Shown: positions 8,168 through 20,072, counted from the first letter of the stretch. The stretch: DNA of 64,000 nucleotides from Bacillus badius NBRC 15713 (GCF_001591605.1 NZ_BCVF01000006.1:85173-149172); one strand, 5' to 3'. Program-made: numbers and translations. The notes: generated from the letters alone by a model not told the origin.

Positions 8168-11100
8168 TTAGAAAAGGGAAAGCTGATTCTGGTCAGGAAG
8201 CGAAGCAAGGCATCCATGATTATCCAAATACTCGATAATTGTCTTAGATACTTTTCCACGCTGCTGCAAGTCCTCTTTTGATAAAAACTCTCCTTCTTCC
8301 CGCGCTTTAACGATGTTGTACGCCGCATTGGTGCCAAGGCCAGGGATCGAATTAAACGGCGGGATTAACGAATCCCCATCAATGATAAATTGATCGGCAC
8401 TCGACCGATACAAATCTACCTTTTGGAAGGAAAAGCCGCGCTCGCACATTTCCAGCGCCAACTCTAATACAGTTAACAAACTTTTTTCTTTTGGAGAAGC
8501 CTCGAGCCCTTTCGCGTTGATCTCATCAATCAGCGAACGAATGGCAACTGCTCCTTTTACCATGGCATCAACATCGAAGTCCTCCGCCCGGACTGTAAAG
8601 TAAGCCGCATAATATAAAAGCGGCAAATGTACTTTAAAGTAGGCGATCCGAACAGCCATTAAAACATAAGCAGCCGCATGCGCTTTCGGGAACATATACT
8701 TAATTTTTTTGCAGGAATCGATATACCATTCAGGTACTTCTTTGCTGCGCATTTCCTCTTCCATTTCATCAGTCAATCCTTTTCCTTTACGAACTGACTC
8801 CATAATTTTAAAGGCAAAAGCCGGGTCGAGCCCTTGGTAAATTAAATACACCATAATATCGTCACGGCAGCCGATTACGTCACTTAATTCACAGATGCCG
8901 TTATGGATCAGTTCCTGCGCATTGCCGAGCCAAACGTCAGTGCCATGGGACAGCCCTGAAATCTGAACAAGCTCAGAAAAAGTAGTTGGCTTTGTATCTT
9001 CAAGCATTTGCCGAACGAATCGTGTCCCGAATTCAGGGATGCCCAGCGTGCCGGTTTTACACATAATTTGCTCTTCTGTCACGCCAAGCGATTCGGTTCC
9101 GCTGAAGATTTTCATTACTTCCGGGTCATCTGTAGGAATCGTTTTTGGATCAATGCCGGAAAGATCTTGCAGCATCCGGATAACGGTTGGATCATCGTGT
9201 CCGAGAATATCAAGCTTCAGCAGGTTGTCATGGATAGAATGGAAATCAAAATGAGTCGTTTTCCATTCGGATTTGTCACTGTCAGCTGGGTATTGAATCG
9301 GCGAAAAATCATAAATGTCCATGTAATCAGGCACAACGATAATTCCGCCCGGATGCTGGCCTGTCGTCCGTTTCACTCCTGTACACCCTTTGGCAAGGCG
9401 ATCCACTTCTGCTCCCCGCAGCTGTAAGTTATTGTCTCCTGCATAGCCTTTCACATAGCCGAATGCTGTTTTATCCGCCACGGTACCGATTGTTCCCGCA
9501 CGATACACATATTCTTCCCCGAATAGCACTTTCGTGTAATTGTGTGCTCTAGGCTGATATTCTCCGGAGAAGTTCAGGTCAATATCCGGGACCTTGTCCC
9601 CTTTGAATCCAAGAAACGTTTCGAACGGGATGTCGTGTCCGTCCTTTTTATATCTGATCTGGCAGTCCGGACAATTTTTGTCGGGTAAATCAAAGCCGGA
9701 GCCTACAGAACCATCATTGAAAAACTCCGATTTTTTGCACTTCGGACAAACATAATGAGGGGGCAGCGGATTGACCTCAGTAATTTCTGTCATAGTGGCA
9801 ACGAAAGAAGAACCGACCGATCCCCTTGAGCCGACAAGGTAACCATCATCCAGCGACTTTTTCACGAGTTTATGAGAAATGAGATAGATAACGGCAAAGC
9901 CGTGGCCAATGATGCTTTTTAACTCTTTTTCCAACCGCGCCTCAACAATTTCAGGTAAATCCTCGCCGTAGATCTGCCTAGCTTTTGAATAGCTCATTTC
10001 GCGGATTTCTTCATCGGCACCCTCAATTTTCGGCGTATACAGATCATCCTTAATCGGCTTGATCTCACTAATTCGGTCAGCGATCTCGTTCGGATGCTGA
10101 ATCACAACTTTCTCCGCCGTCTCCTTGCCAAGGAAGCTGAATGCATCAAGCATTTCATTCGTTGTCCGAAAGTGAACATCCGGCAATTCATGGCGATTCA
10201 GCGGATTCGCTCCGCCTTGAGAGCTGACCAAAATCTTGCGATGGATTTTATCAGTTGGATTCACATAATGCACGTTGCCTGTTGCCGCTACAGGCAGCTG
10301 CATCCGTTCTCCAAGCTCGACAATTTTTTTGATAATATCTTCAAGCGCCTGTTCATCGCGGACAAGCTCCAGCTCCAGCAGATGGCTATATACTTCCTTC
10401 GGATGAACTTCAAGGTAGTCATAAAACTTGGCTGCTTTTTCTGCTTGCTCCATCCCTTTTTGCATCATGCTTTCAAATACCTCGCCTTTATCGCATCCCG
10501 AACCAATCAGCAGCCCTTCCCGATGCTTTTGCAAGACAGACCGCGGAATTCGCGGCACCCGGTAAAAGTAATCGATGTGCGCAATTGAAACGAGCTGAAA
10601 TAAATTCTTTAAGCCGGTATCATTCTCCGCGAGGATCGTGCAATGATACGGACGGGCTCTTTTATACGCCCCGCCATCTCCCATATGTGTATTTAAGTCA
10701 TCATGATAAGAAATGCCTTTTTCAGTTGCGTCCTTGAGCATCCTTAAGAACAGGTAGCCCGTTGCTTCCGCATCATAAATCGCTCGGTGGTGCTGAGTAA
10801 GCTCGACATCGAATTTTTTCGCAAGTGTATTCAACCGGTGATTTTTCATGGTTGGATATAGAAAACGGGCTAATTCCAGCGTGTCAATAACCGGGTTAGC
10901 GGATCGGCCCAGGTGATAGCGGCCATAGCCAGTATCAAGAAATCCCATATCAAATGAAGCATTATGGGCGACAAGAATGGCATCTGCTGTCCAGTCTTTA
11001 AATTTCTTCAGCACTTCTTCTACTTCCGGCGCATTTTGGACAAGGTCATCGGTAATCCCTGTTAAATTAATTGTCGTCGCCGAAAGCGGATGGTGCGGAT

Positions 11101-12490
11101 TGGCAAATGATTCAAAACGGTCAATGATTTCGCCGTCTTTAATTTTAACAGCCGCCAATTCAATAATCGTGTCGTAAACGGCTGAAAGACCTGTCGTTTC
11201 AACGTCAAATACAACGTACGTTTCATCGGCCAGCAAACGATGGGCATCATTGTAGGCGATGGGAACTCCATCGTCCACTAAATTCGCTTCTAGTCCATAT
11301 AGGATTTTCACCCCGTGTTTTTTTCCGGCGCTGTAGGCATCCGGAAACGATTGGACCACGGCATGATCGGTCACGGCTATCGCTTTGTGCCCCCATTTAG
11401 CTGCTTGAGCCACTAAATCTCCGACTGATGAGACAGCGTCCATTTGGCTCATCGGCGTGTGCAGATGAAGCTCTACACGCTTTTCTCCTTCAGGAGCAGT
11501 GTCCTGGCGCATAACCGGAGCGATTTCATTGACATCATTTGCAATCATCACAAGATCACGGACAAATGTGTCATTTTGTACTGTCCCTCTCGCTCTTACC
11601 CACATGCCCTTTTTCAGACGGCTGAACAGAGCAGCATCCTCTTTATCGCGGGAGAACATTTTGACTAATATGGAATCAGTATAATCGGTAATTTTAAAGG
11701 TGAGCAGCGTGCGTCCGCTTCGAAGTTCTTTTGTCTCAGCATCGAAAACATACCCTTCGATAGCGATCCGGCGTTCTTCATCCTGTATTTCTTCCAGCTT
11801 CTTGAAATCGGCATCGTCTTTGATTGTCAAGCCGATCATCAAAGGCCCGCTGGCTGCTTCTCCGTCTTCGCTCGCACTCTCTTCCCGCTTCTGCATTTCA
11901 GCAACCGCCTGCATAGCACGCTCGGCGTCTTCCTTTTGCTTTGCTTCGAGAAATTGCTGAAATTCGTCATTTGTCTCTTTTTCCATTACTTCTACATCAA
12001 AAGTGAGCGGCGGAAAACCATAATTTTGATAAGTGCCGCAAATCCAGTCGCTGTATTTATTTTTGAGCGTCATTCCCTCTGTATCATTGCTGACGCTGAC
12101 TATTAATTTATTTCCTTTCACCACAGGTACGCCTCTATTTAACAGCGCAAGCATCGGAGGAGAGATTCCTTCCAGCTGGCTGATGCAAAAAGACCAATAT
12201 TCACTGATCAATTCTTCTGAAACGGCGGCATTCTTCGCTTTGACCGCAAACGTCACTTGAGCGATTTCTTTAAAAGAGGAATGCAAAGCATTCGCAAAGG
12301 TTTGGAGCAGCCGGCAAGGCAAAATCGTTTCTGTCACAAAAGAAAAGTGCCAGCGCTTGGCTTGCCGTTCTACTGTTAGCTTTTCAATCTCAGCCCCTTC
12401 AAAGTGACGAACAACTGCATCTTCTGTCAGCTTTAATTGCTGCAGCAGCAGCTGAAACCGCTGCCGTCTTCCCTGGGATTCTTCACTCAT
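8168..12490 (-). CDS. polC: DNA polymerase III alpha subunit, PolC type
   Basis: PolC is the replicative polymerase of low-GC Gram-positives, with built-in 3'-5' exonuclease. The 1440-residue protein has an OB segment (about 230-310) and a PHP domain with [14 protein letters not shown] and AVTDH. An inserted exonuclease domain starts [18 protein letters not shown] zinc site (CPKCKKSEF and CPDC) and palm residues ([14 protein letters not shown]) follow, and the C-terminus ends NQLSLF, which resembles a beta-clamp-binding peptide. The ATG at 12490 is chosen for its GGGAGG site seven bases upstream. Confidence 0.98.
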   Translation of the reverse strand: MSEESQGRRQRFQLLLQQLKLTEDAVVRHFEGAEIEKLTVERQAKRWHFSFVTETILPCRLLQTFANALHSSFKEIAQVTFAVKAKNAAVSEELISEYWSFCISQLEGISPPMLALLNRGVPVVKGNKLIVSVSNDTEGMTLKNKYSDWICGTYQNYGFPPLTFDVEVMEKETNDEFQQFLEAKQKEDAERAMQAVAEMQKREESASEDGEAASGPLMIGLTIKDDADFKKLEEIQDEERRIAIEGYVFDAETKELRSGRTLLTFKITDYTDSILVKMFSRDKEDAALFSRLKKGMWVRARGTVQNDTFVRDLVMIANDVNEIAPVMRQDTAPEGEKRVELHLHTPMSQMDAVSSVGDLVAQAAKWGHKAIAVTDHAVVQSFPDAYSAGKKHGVKILYGLEANLVDDGVPIAYNDAHRLLADETYVVFDVETTGLSAVYDTIIELAAVKIKDGEIIDRFESFANPHHPLSATTINLTGITDDLVQNAPEVEEVLKKFKDWTADAILVAHNASFDMGFLDTGYGRYHLGRSANPVIDTLELARFLYPTMKNHRLNTLAKKFDVELTQHHRAIYDAEATGYLFLRMLKDATEKGISYHDDLNTHMGDGGAYKRARPYHCTILAENDTGLKNLFQLVSIAHIDYFYRVPRIPRSVLQKHREGLLIGSGCDKGEVFESMMQKGMEQAEKAAKFYDYLEVHPKEVYSHLLELELVRDEQALEDIIKKIVELGERMQLPVAATGNVHYVNPTDKIHRKILVSSQGGANPLNRHELPDVHFRTTNEMLDAFSFLGKETAEKVVIQHPNEIADRISEIKPIKDDLYTPKIEGADEEIREMSYSKARQIYGEDLPEIVEARLEKELKSIIGHGFAVIYLISHKLVKKSLDDGYLVGSRGSVGSSFVATMTEITEVNPLPPHYVCPKCKKSEFFNDGSVGSGFDLPDKNCPDCQIRYKKDGHDIPFETFLGFKGDKVPDIDLNFSGEYQPRAHNYTKVLFGEEYVYRAGTIGTVADKTAFGYVKGYAGDNNLQLRGAEVDRLAKGCTGVKRTTGQHPGGIIVVPDYMDIYDFSPIQYPADSDKSEWKTTHFDFHSIHDNLLKLDILGHDDPTVIRMLQDLSGIDPKTIPTDDPEVMKIFSGTESLGVTEEQIMCKTGTLGIPEFGTRFVRQMLEDTKPTTFSELVQISGLSHGTDVWLGNAQELIHNGICELSDVIGCRDDIMVYLIYQGLDPAFAFKIMESVRKGKGLTDEMEEEMRSKEVPEWYIDSCKKIKYMFPKAHAAAYVLMAVRIAYFKVHLPLLYYAAYFTVRAEDFDVDAMVKGAVAIRSLIDEINAKGLEASPKEKSLLTVLELALEMCERGFSFQKVDLYRSSADQFIIDGDSLIPPFNSIPGLGTNAAYNIVKAREEGEFLSKEDLQQRGKVSKTIIEYLDNHGCLASLPDQNQLSLF

Positions 12491-12547
12491 TTGTATGCCT
12501 CCCAAATTTATAAGTTCTCTTCTATTTTAACAGAAATTCAGAAAGAA

Positions 12548-12572
12548 AAAGGCACCCGATTCAGGTGCCTTT
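12548..12572 (-). terminator. rho-independent terminator after proS
   Basis: A 9-bp stem (AAAGGCACC with GGTGCCTTT), 7-base loop and T-rich tail on the minus strand lie about 50 bases past the proS stop and before polC. They separate the cdsA-proS cluster from polC. Confidence 0.85.
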
Positions 12573-12620
12573 CAGGCTGTTGGCAGAGGCTTGTTTTGTC
12601 ACTGCCTGCCTGCTGTTAGA

Positions 12621-14327
12621 TTAGATTGATTGAAAGATTTCCTGCAATTTGGATACAAGTTCATTGCTTTGAACTTCCATCATTTCTCCTGTTTTGCGGA
12701 TTTTCACTTCAACGATTCCTTCAGCTGCCTTTTTGCCGATAGTTACTCGAACTGGCAAACCAATTAAATCGCTATCCGCAAATTTTACTCCCGGACGTTC
12801 CGCACGATCGTCCATTAAAACATCATAGCGGTTTTCGCGAAGCAGGCTGTAAAGCTCGTCAGCCAACGCGCGCTGGCTCTCATCCTTCATATTTACCGGA
12901 ACTAAATGGAGATCAAAAGGAGAAAGCGCCTTCGGCCAAATAAAGCCTTGCTCATCATTAAATTGCTCAGCAACAGCAGCCAATGTCCGAGAAACCCCAA
13001 TTCCATAGCAGCCCATAATCATCGGCTGCGTACGGCCGTTTTCATCCAGGTAAGTGGCATTCATCGCTTCGCTGTAACGCGTGCCTAATTTAAAAATGTG
13101 GCCGACTTCAATTCCTTTAGCAAAGCGGATGGTTCCTTGTCCATCAGGAGAGGCATCTCCTTCCTGAATAAAACGAAGGTCCGCATACTGATCTACACGG
13201 TAATCTCTCTCTGCATTAACATTGATAAAATGAAAGCCTTCTTCATTGGCTCCGCAAACCCCATTCGTAATCGCTTTGACAGCATGATCTGCAATGACTT
13301 TGATTCCTTCTTTTGCATTTACCGGTCCAAGCGAGCCGATCGTGCAGCCAAGCACTTCGTTAACCTCTCCATGTTCAGCAAGTTCTACTGTATCAGCCTG
13401 AAATAAGTTTTTCAACTTAATTTCATTGACTTCATGATCACCGCGGACAAGAACAATTACATACTCTCCGTCTACTTTAAAAAGAAGAGTCTTCAAGCAT
13501 TGTTCAGCTGAAACATTTAAAAGCTCTGCTACACTGCTGATTGTTTTGGCATCCGGGGTAGCCACTTTCTCCATCTCTTGTTCTGCTTCCCCGCTCTTTT
13601 CATAGGCTGTCACAACTGGAGCCATCTCAATATTAGCGGCATAATCAGAAGCATCAGAGTAGGCAATCGTATCTTCACCGATCTCAGAAAGCACCATAAA
13701 TTCATGAGTGTCTTTTCCGCCCATTGCTCCCGAGTCAGCAATAACCGCCCGGAAGTTTAAGCCGCAACGGCGGAAGACATTGGAGTACGCCGTATACATC
13801 CGGTCATACACTTCTCCCAAGCTTTCGTGGGAAGTATGGAAAGAGTAAGCATCTTTCATGACAAACTCCCTGCCGCGCAGCAAACCAAAGCGCGGGCGCT
13901 TCTCATCACGGAATTTTGTTTGGATTTGATAAAGCGTCAGCGGCAAGCGCTTGTACGATTTCACTTCATCCCGAACCAAGCTTGTAATGACTTCTTCATG
14001 AGTCGCTCCCAAAGCAAATTCACGTTCATGCCGATCCTTCAAGCGCATAAGCTCCGGTCCGTATGTATACCAGCGGCCGGACTCCTGCCATAGCTCCGCC
14101 TGCTGAAGGGCAGGCATTAACAGCTCTGCTGCTCCAGCATTGTCCATTTCCTCGCGAACGATTTCTTCTACTTTGCGAAGCACTTTTTTGCCAAGCGGCA
14201 AATAGCTGTAAACTCCGCTGGCATTCTGGCGGATAAACCCTGCCTTTAACAGCAGCTGATGACTTTTGACATCAGCATCTGCCGGTACCTCTCTTAATGT
14301 TGGGATTAACGTTTGGCTTTGTTTCAT
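12621..14327 (-). CDS. proS: prolyl-tRNA synthetase
   Basis: ProRS charges tRNA-Pro. The 568-residue bacterial-type enzyme has class II motifs: [20 protein letters not shown] (motif 2 region), [19 protein letters not shown], and C-terminal [17 protein letters not shown] (motif 3). Between motifs 2 and 3 lies the roughly 180-residue INS editing domain (about 230-390), which hydrolyses misacylated Ala-tRNA-Pro. The start ATG at 14327 has a GAGGTG site six bases upstream. It follows rseP by 20 bases. No T-box leader is visible. Confidence 0.97.
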   Translation of the reverse strand: MKQSQTLIPTLREVPADADVKSHQLLLKAGFIRQNASGVYSYLPLGKKVLRKVEEIVREEMDNAGAAELLMPALQQAELWQESGRWYTYGPELMRLKDRHEREFALGATHEEVITSLVRDEVKSYKRLPLTLYQIQTKFRDEKRPRFGLLRGREFVMKDAYSFHTSHESLGEVYDRMYTAYSNVFRRCGLNFRAVIADSGAMGGKDTHEFMVLSEIGEDTIAYSDASDYAANIEMAPVVTAYEKSGEAEQEMEKVATPDAKTISSVAELLNVSAEQCLKTLLFKVDGEYVIVLVRGDHEVNEIKLKNLFQADTVELAEHGEVNEVLGCTIGSLGPVNAKEGIKVIADHAVKAITNGVCGANEEGFHFINVNAERDYRVDQYADLRFIQEGDASPDGQGTIRFAKGIEVGHIFKLGTRYSEAMNATYLDENGRTQPMIMGCYGIGVSRTLAAVAEQFNDEQGFIWPKALSPFDLHLVPVNMKDESQRALADELYSLLRENRYDVLMDDRAERPGVKFADSDLIGLPVRVTIGKKAAEGIVEVKIRKTGEMMEVQSNELVSKLQEIFQSI

Positions 14328-14347
14328 CACATACACCTCAGACTATT

Positions 14348-15607
14348 TTATTGTAAAAAGAATCGCTGGATATCATTCCAGGTTACCACAATCATTAACA
14401 GCATCAGCAAGGCAAAGCCGACAAAATGAACCATTCCTTCTTTTTGGCGGTCAATTGGCTTGCCTCTCAGCGCTTCAACAAGGAAAAACAACAGGCGGCC
14501 TCCATCTAATGCCGGAAGCGGCAGCAAATTCATGATTCCTAAGTTAATGCTTAACACACCAGCCCATTTCATTAAATTCATAATACCTGATTTAGCCACG
14601 GTATCGGTCGAGACATAAATGCCGACAGGACCAGAAAGCATATCAATCGAAAATTGTCCGGTAACAAGTTTGCCAAGCAAGCGAATAATTTCTACTGTCC
14701 AGAAATAGGTTTCCTTCGCCCCATAGGCGATGGAGCCAAAAAATGATTTTTCCACTGGACTGTGTACACCAATGACGCCGATTTTCTGGTTTTCCACTTC
14801 CCTAACTTCAGGAGTCACCGGAATATCCAGTGTTTTCCCATCTCTTTCGATCGTGAAATCCATTTCAGCTTGCGGGTTTTTTTGAATAACCGTCACAATG
14901 TCATTCCAGCTGGCTACACCTTGTCCATTAATGCTGACCACTTTGTCGCCTTCCATTAAACCAGCTTCCTTCGCTGCTCCATCAGCGTTCAGCTTGCCAA
15001 GCTCAGGTTCATTTGTCGGCATTCCTTGCAAAATAGCAATCAGAATGAACACGACAAAGGCTAAAATAAAATTGAAAAGCGGACCGGCAAAAATCGCCAT
15101 GGCGCGCTGCCCCAAAGTTTTGGAAGCAAATTGGCGGTCCCAAGGAGCGATTTGGCTCTCCATCCCGTCTTCTACAATGACGGCCTCCCGGTGAATCGGA
15201 AATGCTTTGATTTCTTCTTCTCCATCTTCATAGCCCCTGATCATGAGTTGATGTTCGAGATCAGCTGTCTCTACCTCAATGACCCTGGCGTCGGGATATC
15301 GATCTTTTCCAGTGACAATAATTTTAACAATTTCCTCTTGTTCATTAAACAAGGCACCGATGCGATGACCCGCTTTTAAATCCACCATTTCGGGGTCTTC
15401 CCCGGCCATGCGGACATATCCTCCTAATGGAAGAAGACGAAGGGTATAAACGGTTTCCCCTTTTTTATGAGCAAATACTTTCGGACCAAAACCAATCGCG
15501 AATTCCCGGCAGAGAATACCGGCCCGTTTAGCAAAGATGAAGTGGCCAAGCTCATGAAAGAAGACGAGGGCACCAAATATAACGATAAACGCTATAACAG
15601 TATTCAA
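14348..15607 (-). CDS. rseP: site-2 intramembrane metalloprotease RseP/RasP
   Basis: This 419-residue membrane protease cleaves membrane-anchored anti-sigma factors and other substrates inside the membrane; the B. subtilis homologue RasP acts on RsiW. The zinc motif HELGH is at residues 18-22 in the first membrane segment. A PDZ domain occupies about 190-270, and the second metal-ligand motif lies in LLPLPALDGGRLLFF near the C-terminus. The start is a TTG with AAGGTGG nine bases upstream; no ATG fits better. It sits between dxr and proS, the usual Bacillus order. Confidence 0.96.
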   Translation of the reverse strand: MNTVIAFIVIFGALVFFHELGHFIFAKRAGILCREFAIGFGPKVFAHKKGETVYTLRLLPLGGYVRMAGEDPEMVDLKAGHRIGALFNEQEEIVKIIVTGKDRYPDARVIEVETADLEHQLMIRGYEDGEEEIKAFPIHREAVIVEDGMESQIAPWDRQFASKTLGQRAMAIFAGPLFNFILAFVVFILIAILQGMPTNEPELGKLNADGAAKEAGLMEGDKVVSINGQGVASWNDIVTVIQKNPQAEMDFTIERDGKTLDIPVTPEVREVENQKIGVIGVHSPVEKSFFGSIAYGAKETYFWTVEIIRLLGKLVTGQFSIDMLSGPVGIYVSTDTVAKSGIMNLMKWAGVLSINLGIMNLLPLPALDGGRLLFFLVEALRGKPIDRQKEGMVHFVGFALLMLLMIVVTWNDIQRFFLQ

Positions 15608-15625
15608 TATAGATAACCACCTTTT

Positions 15626-16768
15626 TTATAAAAGTGAGTGGACGAAATTCCGTGTTTCCTTGTCGGTTTGCTGAATTGTTTCCAGATCCGGCTGAGCAAT
15701 AGATTCATGTCTTTCCAAAGCCCGTTCAACCATTTCGTCAATTTGCAAAAATGTAATTCTCCCGTCAAGAAAGGCAGCAACAGCTGCTTCATTTGCAGCA
15801 TTTAGCACTGTAGGTACGGTGCCGCCCGCTTTCCCTGCCCGATAAGCGAGGGCAAGCATCCGGAAACGCTCTTGATCCATTCGTTCAAAGTGAAGCTTGC
15901 CCGCCTCCAGCAAATTCAAACGCCGGGCAGACGGCAATGGCAGGCGATCCGGATAAGAAAGCGCATATTGAATAGGCACACGCATATCAGGGGTCCCAAG
16001 CTGGGCAATGACTGAGCTGTCTTGAAATTCGACCATCGAATGAATAATACTTTCTCGATGTAAAATAACATCTATTTGTTCATATGGCAAATGAAAAAGC
16101 CAGTGAGCTTCAATGACTTCCAAGCCTTTATTCATCATCGTGGCTGAATCAATCGTAATCTTCGCGCCCATTGACCAGTTAGGGTGGTTCAGCGCTTCTT
16201 GCACCGTTACATTCTTTAGTTCTTCACGCGTACGGTCCCGGAAGCTTCCTCCAGAAGCCGTCAATATGAGACGCTCAATGTTTTTCTCCTGTTCTCCCTG
16301 CAAGCATTGAAAAATAGCTGAATGCTCACTGTCTACCGGCAAGAGGTCTACATGATGCTTTTCTGCCGCCTCCATCACTAGATGCCCTGCGGTAACGAGC
16401 GTTTCTTTGTTAGCAATAGCAACTGTCTTGCCCGCTTCGATCGCTTGCAGCGTCGGGCGCAGGCCGATGCTGCCGAGCACGGCGTTTACTAGCATATCCG
16501 CTTGTTGAAAAACAGCCGTTTCAACAAGCCCTTCTTCCCCATGCATAATTTGCAAAAAAGGAAATTCGGACTTTAATTTATCCGCATCTTCCTGGCGTGC
16601 CACCGCTACTAATGCCGGCTGGAACTCACGGATGATCTTCCTTGTTTCCTCTATGTTCCGGCCAGCTGAAAAGGCAGCCAGCGAAAATTCCTCGCGATGC
16701 TCGCGGATCACATCAAGCGTCTGGCGGCCGATGGAGCCAGTCGCACCTAAAAGACTTAATTTCTTCAC
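15626..16768 (-). CDS. dxr: 1-deoxy-D-xylulose 5-phosphate reductoisomerase
   Basis: Dxr makes 2-C-methylerythritol 4-phosphate, the committed step of the MEP isoprenoid route, using NADPH. The 380-residue protein shows the NADPH-binding GATGSIG (8-14), then the catalytic-site motifs [23 protein letters not shown] and [21 protein letters not shown] at 16768 is preferred: GAGGAG lies nine bases upstream and the product then starts [14 protein letters not shown], as in relatives. An ATG three codons earlier abuts the ribosome binding site too closely. Confidence 0.95.
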   Translation of the reverse strand: MKKLSLLGATGSIGRQTLDVIREHREEFSLAAFSAGRNIEETRKIIREFQPALVAVARQEDADKLKSEFPFLQIMHGEEGLVETAVFQQADMLVNAVLGSIGLRPTLQAIEAGKTVAIANKETLVTAGHLVMEAAEKHHVDLLPVDSEHSAIFQCLQGEQEKNIERLILTASGGSFRDRTREELKNVTVQEALNHPNWSMGAKITIDSATMMNKGLEVIEAHWLFHLPYEQIDVILHRESIIHSMVEFQDSSVIAQLGTPDMRVPIQYALSYPDRLPLPSARRLNLLEAGKLHFERMDQERFRMLALAYRAGKAGGTVPTVLNAANEAAVAAFLDGRITFLQIDEMVERALERHESIAQPDLETIQQTDKETRNFVHSLL

Positions 16769-16798
16769 ATGTTTCATCTCCTCAAACAAGCTGTCCTG

Positions 16799-17587
16799 TT
16801 ACACTAGCTGCAATAAATGAACGAGCGGGAAAACAAACAGCCAGCTGTCTGTCCGATCTAAAATTCCCCCGTGCCCCGGCAGCAAAGTGCCCGAATCCTT
16901 CACGCCATAATGGCGCTTTAGGGCTGATTCTGCCAAATCGCCAAGCTGTCCAAACACGGATAGCACGGCTGTAGCAATCAACAATTTAAACACCGGGATA
17001 TCCATATCCCCTACCAATGAGATAATCAAAGCCACAATAATAGCTGCGATAATGCCCCCGACGGATCCTTCGATCGTCTTTTTCGGGCTGATTTCAGGCC
17101 ACAGCTTGCGTTTCCCGAATGACCGTCCCACGAAATACGCTCCTGAGTCTGTCGCCCATGTAATAAACAAAGCAAAAAAGACAAATATCACGCCAGCTTC
17201 TCTTGTTTCTATAAAATAATAAAAACCAAAACCGACATACAGAGCAGCCAATACACAAAATCCCGCGTCTTCAAAATGAAATCTGTTTTTAGACACGACT
17301 GTGTACGCTAGAATCAGCAAGACGAGCAAACCGGCAAGCTGCAGCTTATCATACCCTGCTTGTTCAATAACGGCAGTTAAGCGCTCCGGCATTAATATAA
17401 TGCAAATTAAAATAATAGAAAGCAAACCAGGCATCGAAGCAGGAGCGATCCCCTTCATTTTTAATGCTTCCGTCAGCCCGATCACGGCCATTAAATAAGC
17501 CAGTATAATCATGGGCCAGCCGCCATACAGCACAACCGGCAAAAAAGCGGCTGCTGCGATAACAGCGGTTAAGATACGTTGTTTCAT
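16799..17587 (-). CDS. cdsA: phosphatidate cytidylyltransferase
   Basis: CdsA forms CDP-diacylglycerol, the precursor of the acidic phospholipids and phosphatidylethanolamine. It is a 262-residue multi-spanning membrane protein, with hydrophobic segments from about residue 5 onward. The C-terminal CDP-alcohol signature is visible in SPKKTIEGSVGG and GDLAESALKRHYGVKDSG, with GHGGILDRTDS. It lies between uppS and dxr, the standard order, with about 33 bases to uppS. Confidence 0.96.
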   Translation of the reverse strand: MKQRILTAVIAAAAFLPVVLYGGWPMIILAYLMAVIGLTEALKMKGIAPASMPGLLSIILICIILMPERLTAVIEQAGYDKLQLAGLLVLLILAYTVVSKNRFHFEDAGFCVLAALYVGFGFYYFIETREAGVIFVFFALFITWATDSGAYFVGRSFGKRKLWPEISPKKTIEGSVGGIIAAIIVALIISLVGDMDIPVFKLLIATAVLSVFGQLGDLAESALKRHYGVKDSGTLLPGHGGILDRTDSWLFVFPLVHLLQLV

Positions 17588-17620
17588 GTCTCATACTCCT
17601 AACTCTCTAATAAAAAATAA

Positions 17621-18397
17621 TTACGACAAACCGCCGAACCGGCGTGAGCGCCGCTGAAAAGCTTCTACCGCTTCAAGCAAGTGATCTTCTTTAAAGTCAG
17701 GCCAATTCGTGTCCGTAAACCAAAATTCTGTATAGGCCAGCTGCCAAAGCATAAAATTGCTGAGGCGAATTTCGCCGCTCGTCCGAATAAGCAAATCCGG
17801 GTCTTGTAAATGCTCGGTCATAAGATAACGTGAAAAAAGCTCTTCATTCAAATTTTCCTCTAATATTATACCATTTTTTACATCGCTAATAATATTTTTT
17901 ACAGCGGTTAAAATCTCCGCCCGGCTTCCATAATTCAAAGCAAAATTTAAAATCAGTCCATCATTGCCGCTTGTCTGTTCCATAGCCTTTTCCACTGCAT
18001 TGAGCGTATGCTTCGGTATCTGGCTTCGTTCGCCCATCATTTGCACCCGGACATTTTCTTCGATCAATTCCGGCAAAAACATGCCGAGGAACTCCTCAGG
18101 CAATTTCATCAAAAACTCTACCTCATGTTTGGGGCGCTTCCAGTTTTCAGTTGAGAACGCGTACAGCGTCAACACTTTTACGCCTAGCTTGTTTACGAGT
18201 TTCGTTATTTTTTTTACCGTTTTCATTCCTTCATGATGACCGGCAATTCGGGGAAGAGCTCTTTTTTTCGCCCATCGTCCATTGCCGTCCATAATGATCG
18301 CAATATGCTCCGGCACCGGTTCTTCTTTAATCTTTTTGACCCGGTCCTCAATATTATGGTCATTTGCTGTTCTCCATAATTTCTTTTTATTGATCAT
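17621..18397 (-). CDS. uppS: undecaprenyl diphosphate synthase
   Basis: UppS condenses isopentenyl units onto farnesyl diphosphate to build the C55 lipid carrier for cell-wall synthesis. The 258-residue protein has the substrate motif HIAIIMDGNGRWAKKR with the catalytic aspartate (about residue 37). It also has LTLYAFSTENWKRP and DLLIRTSGEIRLSNFMLWQL, all diagnostic of cis-prenyltransferases. The ATG at 18397 has GGAGG seven bases upstream. It starts the uppS-cdsA-dxr-rseP-proS cluster. Confidence 0.97.
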   Translation of the reverse strand: MINKKKLWRTANDHNIEDRVKKIKEEPVPEHIAIIMDGNGRWAKKRALPRIAGHHEGMKTVKKITKLVNKLGVKVLTLYAFSTENWKRPKHEVEFLMKLPEEFLGMFLPELIEENVRVQMMGERSQIPKHTLNAVEKAMEQTSGNDGLILNFALNYGSRAEILTAVKNIISDVKNGIILEENLNEELFSRYLMTEHLQDPDLLIRTSGEIRLSNFMLWQLAYTEFWFTDTNWPDFKEDHLLEAVEAFQRRSRRFGGLS

Positions 18398-18448
18398 AAA
18401 ATATCCTCCACGATGTAGCATCACCAAATTATTAACAAATCATTACCT

Positions 18449-18454
18449 ATTATA
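18449..18454 (-). promoter_or_regulatory. uppS: -10 element of a candidate uppS promoter
   Basis: A perfect TATAAT lies on the minus strand about 55 bases before uppS, after the frr terminator. No convincing -35 is placed 16-18 bases upstream, so the call rests on the -10 and on the need for a new promoter. The remainder of the 240-base frr-uppS spacer shows nothing else I can name. Confidence 0.35.
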
Positions 18455-18609
18455 ATACCAAAATTGCTTGTCGATTACTTTGCAGAAATGGATGTATTTT
18501 TTAATTCTATGGCTTTGCTGAATAATCATGTTCAATTTAGTTCTTTTTAACCTGCTCGGACAAGGAGGGTCGCCTTGCTTTACCATAGCTTATTCAATAA
18601 AAAAGAAGA

Positions 18610-18635
18610 AAACCCTCTTACATCGAAGAGGGTTT
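18610..18635 (-). terminator. rho-independent terminator after frr
   Basis: A 10-bp stem (AAACCCTCTT with AAGAGGGTTT), 6-base loop and TCTTCTTTTTT tail on the minus strand follow frr directly. They close the rpsB-tsf-pyrH-frr unit. Confidence 0.88.
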
Positions 18636-18640
18636 GTACA

Positions 18641-19198
18641 TTAAACTTCCATAATTTCTTTTTCTTTGTCTTTGGAAATGCTGTCGATTTTGCTGATGAA
18701 CTCATCTGTTTGCTTTTGAACATCGTCCGTCAAGCCGCGCAATTCATCTTCAGTAATATCTCCAGCCTTCTCTTGTTTCTTCAGCTCTTCGTTCGCATCG
18801 CGGCGAATATTGCGAATGGCCACCTTTGCATCTTCCGCTTCTTTTTTCACAAGCTTAGCTAATTCCTTACGGCGCTCTTCTGTTAAAGCTGGAAACGCAA
18901 GACGGATAACAGATCCGTCGTTTGACGGCGTTAACCCAAGGTCTGATTTTAAAATAGCTTTTTCAATGTCACCCATAGCTGTTTTATCATAAGGCTGAAT
19001 GACTAGAAGTCTCGCTTCTGGAATAGAAATAGAAGCCAGCTGGTTAATCGGTGTCGGCGCTCCGTAATAGTCTACGGTAATGCGGTCTAACACTGAGGCA
19101 CTCGCACGGCCGGCACGAATAGAAGCCAATTCTCTCGTGTAAGCCTGAATTGCTTTGGTCATTCTTTCTTTCATCTGCTCAATTGTTTGATTTGCCAT
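18641..19198 (-). CDS. frr: ribosome recycling factor
   Basis: RRF splits post-termination ribosomes together with EF-G. The 185-residue protein is full length, with the helical domain I motifs [19 protein letters not shown] and LPTLTEER-like [18 protein letters not shown], and [13 protein letters not shown]. The start overlaps the pyrH stop by one base (TAATG), so the two are translationally coupled, as in many bacteria. Confidence 0.97.
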   Translation of the reverse strand: MANQTIEQMKERMTKAIQAYTRELASIRAGRASASVLDRITVDYYGAPTPINQLASISIPEARLLVIQPYDKTAMGDIEKAILKSDLGLTPSNDGSVIRLAFPALTEERRKELAKLVKKEAEDAKVAIRNIRRDANEELKKQEKAGDITEDELRGLTDDVQKQTDEFISKIDSISKDKEKEIMEV

Positions 19199-19923
19199 TA
19201 TTCTTTCCCCCTTACAATTGTTCCGATATCTTCACCCATGACGACCCGTTTAATATTGCCGTTTTCGGTAATAGAAAATACAATCAGCGGTATGTCGTTG
19301 TCCATACATAGCGAGGATGCTGTGGAGTCCATTACCGCAAGTCCTTGCTTGATTACATCAAGATAGGATAATTGATCATATTTCACTGCATTTTTGTCAA
19401 CGCGCGGATCGGCTGAATACACACCATCCACATTGTTTTTCGCCATTAAAATAACTTCCGCTTCAATTTCAGCAGCCCGGAGTGCAGCTGTGGTATCTGT
19501 AGAAAAATATGGGTTGCCTGTGCCTGCAGCAAAAATAACTACCCGCTTCTTTTCAAGGTGGCGAATAGCCCGGCGGCGGATATAAGGCTCGGCTACCTGG
19601 CGCATCTCAATGGACGTCTGAACCCTTGTTTCAATGCCAAGCTGCTCAAGGCTATCTTGCAAAGCCATTGAGTTCATGACAGTCGCAAGCATCCCCATAT
19701 AATCAGCAGTTGCCCGGTCCATTCCCATTTCGCTGCCGATCTTTCCTCTCCAAATGTTGCCGCCGCCAACTACGACTGCTACCTCGATATCGAGCTCGGC
19801 AATTTCCTTCACTTGTTCGGCGATTGACTTAATAACAGCCGGATTAATGCCAAATCCTGCTTCACCTGCCAGCGCTTCACCGCTTAACTTTAATACTACA
19901 CGTTTATATTTTGGAACGCTCAT
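19198..19923 (-). CDS. pyrH: UMP kinase
   Basis: PyrH phosphorylates UMP to UDP in pyrimidine nucleotide synthesis; bacterial enzymes are hexameric and allosterically controlled by UTP and GTP. The 241-residue protein starts [20 protein letters not shown], then shows [38 protein letters not shown] and [17 protein letters not shown]. The ATG at 19923 is the family start; the frame is open 20 codons further upstream. A hairpin without a T-tract lies between tsf and this gene. Confidence 0.97.
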   Translation of the reverse strand: MSVPKYKRVVLKLSGEALAGEAGFGINPAVIKSIAEQVKEIAELDIEVAVVVGGGNIWRGKIGSEMGMDRATADYMGMLATVMNSMALQDSLEQLGIETRVQTSIEMRQVAEPYIRRRAIRHLEKKRVVIFAAGTGNPYFSTDTTAALRAAEIEAEVILMAKNNVDGVYSADPRVDKNAVKYDQLSYLDVIKQGLAVMDSTASSLCMDNDIPLIVFSITENGNIKRVVMGEDIGTIVRGKE

Positions 19924-19992
19924 GTAAACCTCCATATGTATGGTTATTGGTTTGCCTTGGCTATCATCTTGCAAAATCGCCAAACCCTAGAT

Positions 19993-20025
19993 GAAATCCC
20001 TTACCAATAGCCGGCAAGGGATTTC
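19993..20025 (-). other. 10-bp hairpin between tsf and pyrH
   Basis: GAAATCCCTT pairs perfectly with AAGGGATTTC across a 13-base loop. On the minus strand it is followed by CATCTAGGG, not a T-run, so it is a weak terminator at best. It could protect the tsf 3' end or reduce readthrough into pyrH-frr. Confidence 0.5.
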
Positions 20026-20072
20026 TATCTAACAATAACAAATTCCTTCTATTTTTAATCAATAGAACAAAA

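Noticed and set aside
14328..14347. T-box leader before proS
   Set aside because: proS follows rseP by 20 bases, leaving no room for a T-box.
18575..18862. Plus-strand 95-codon ORF with a GGAGG site before a TTG, antisense to the end of frr
   Set aside because: Its translation is low-complexity Phe-rich antisense of a conserved frr reading frame, and the apparent ribosome binding site is the only support. It also reads through the frr terminator.
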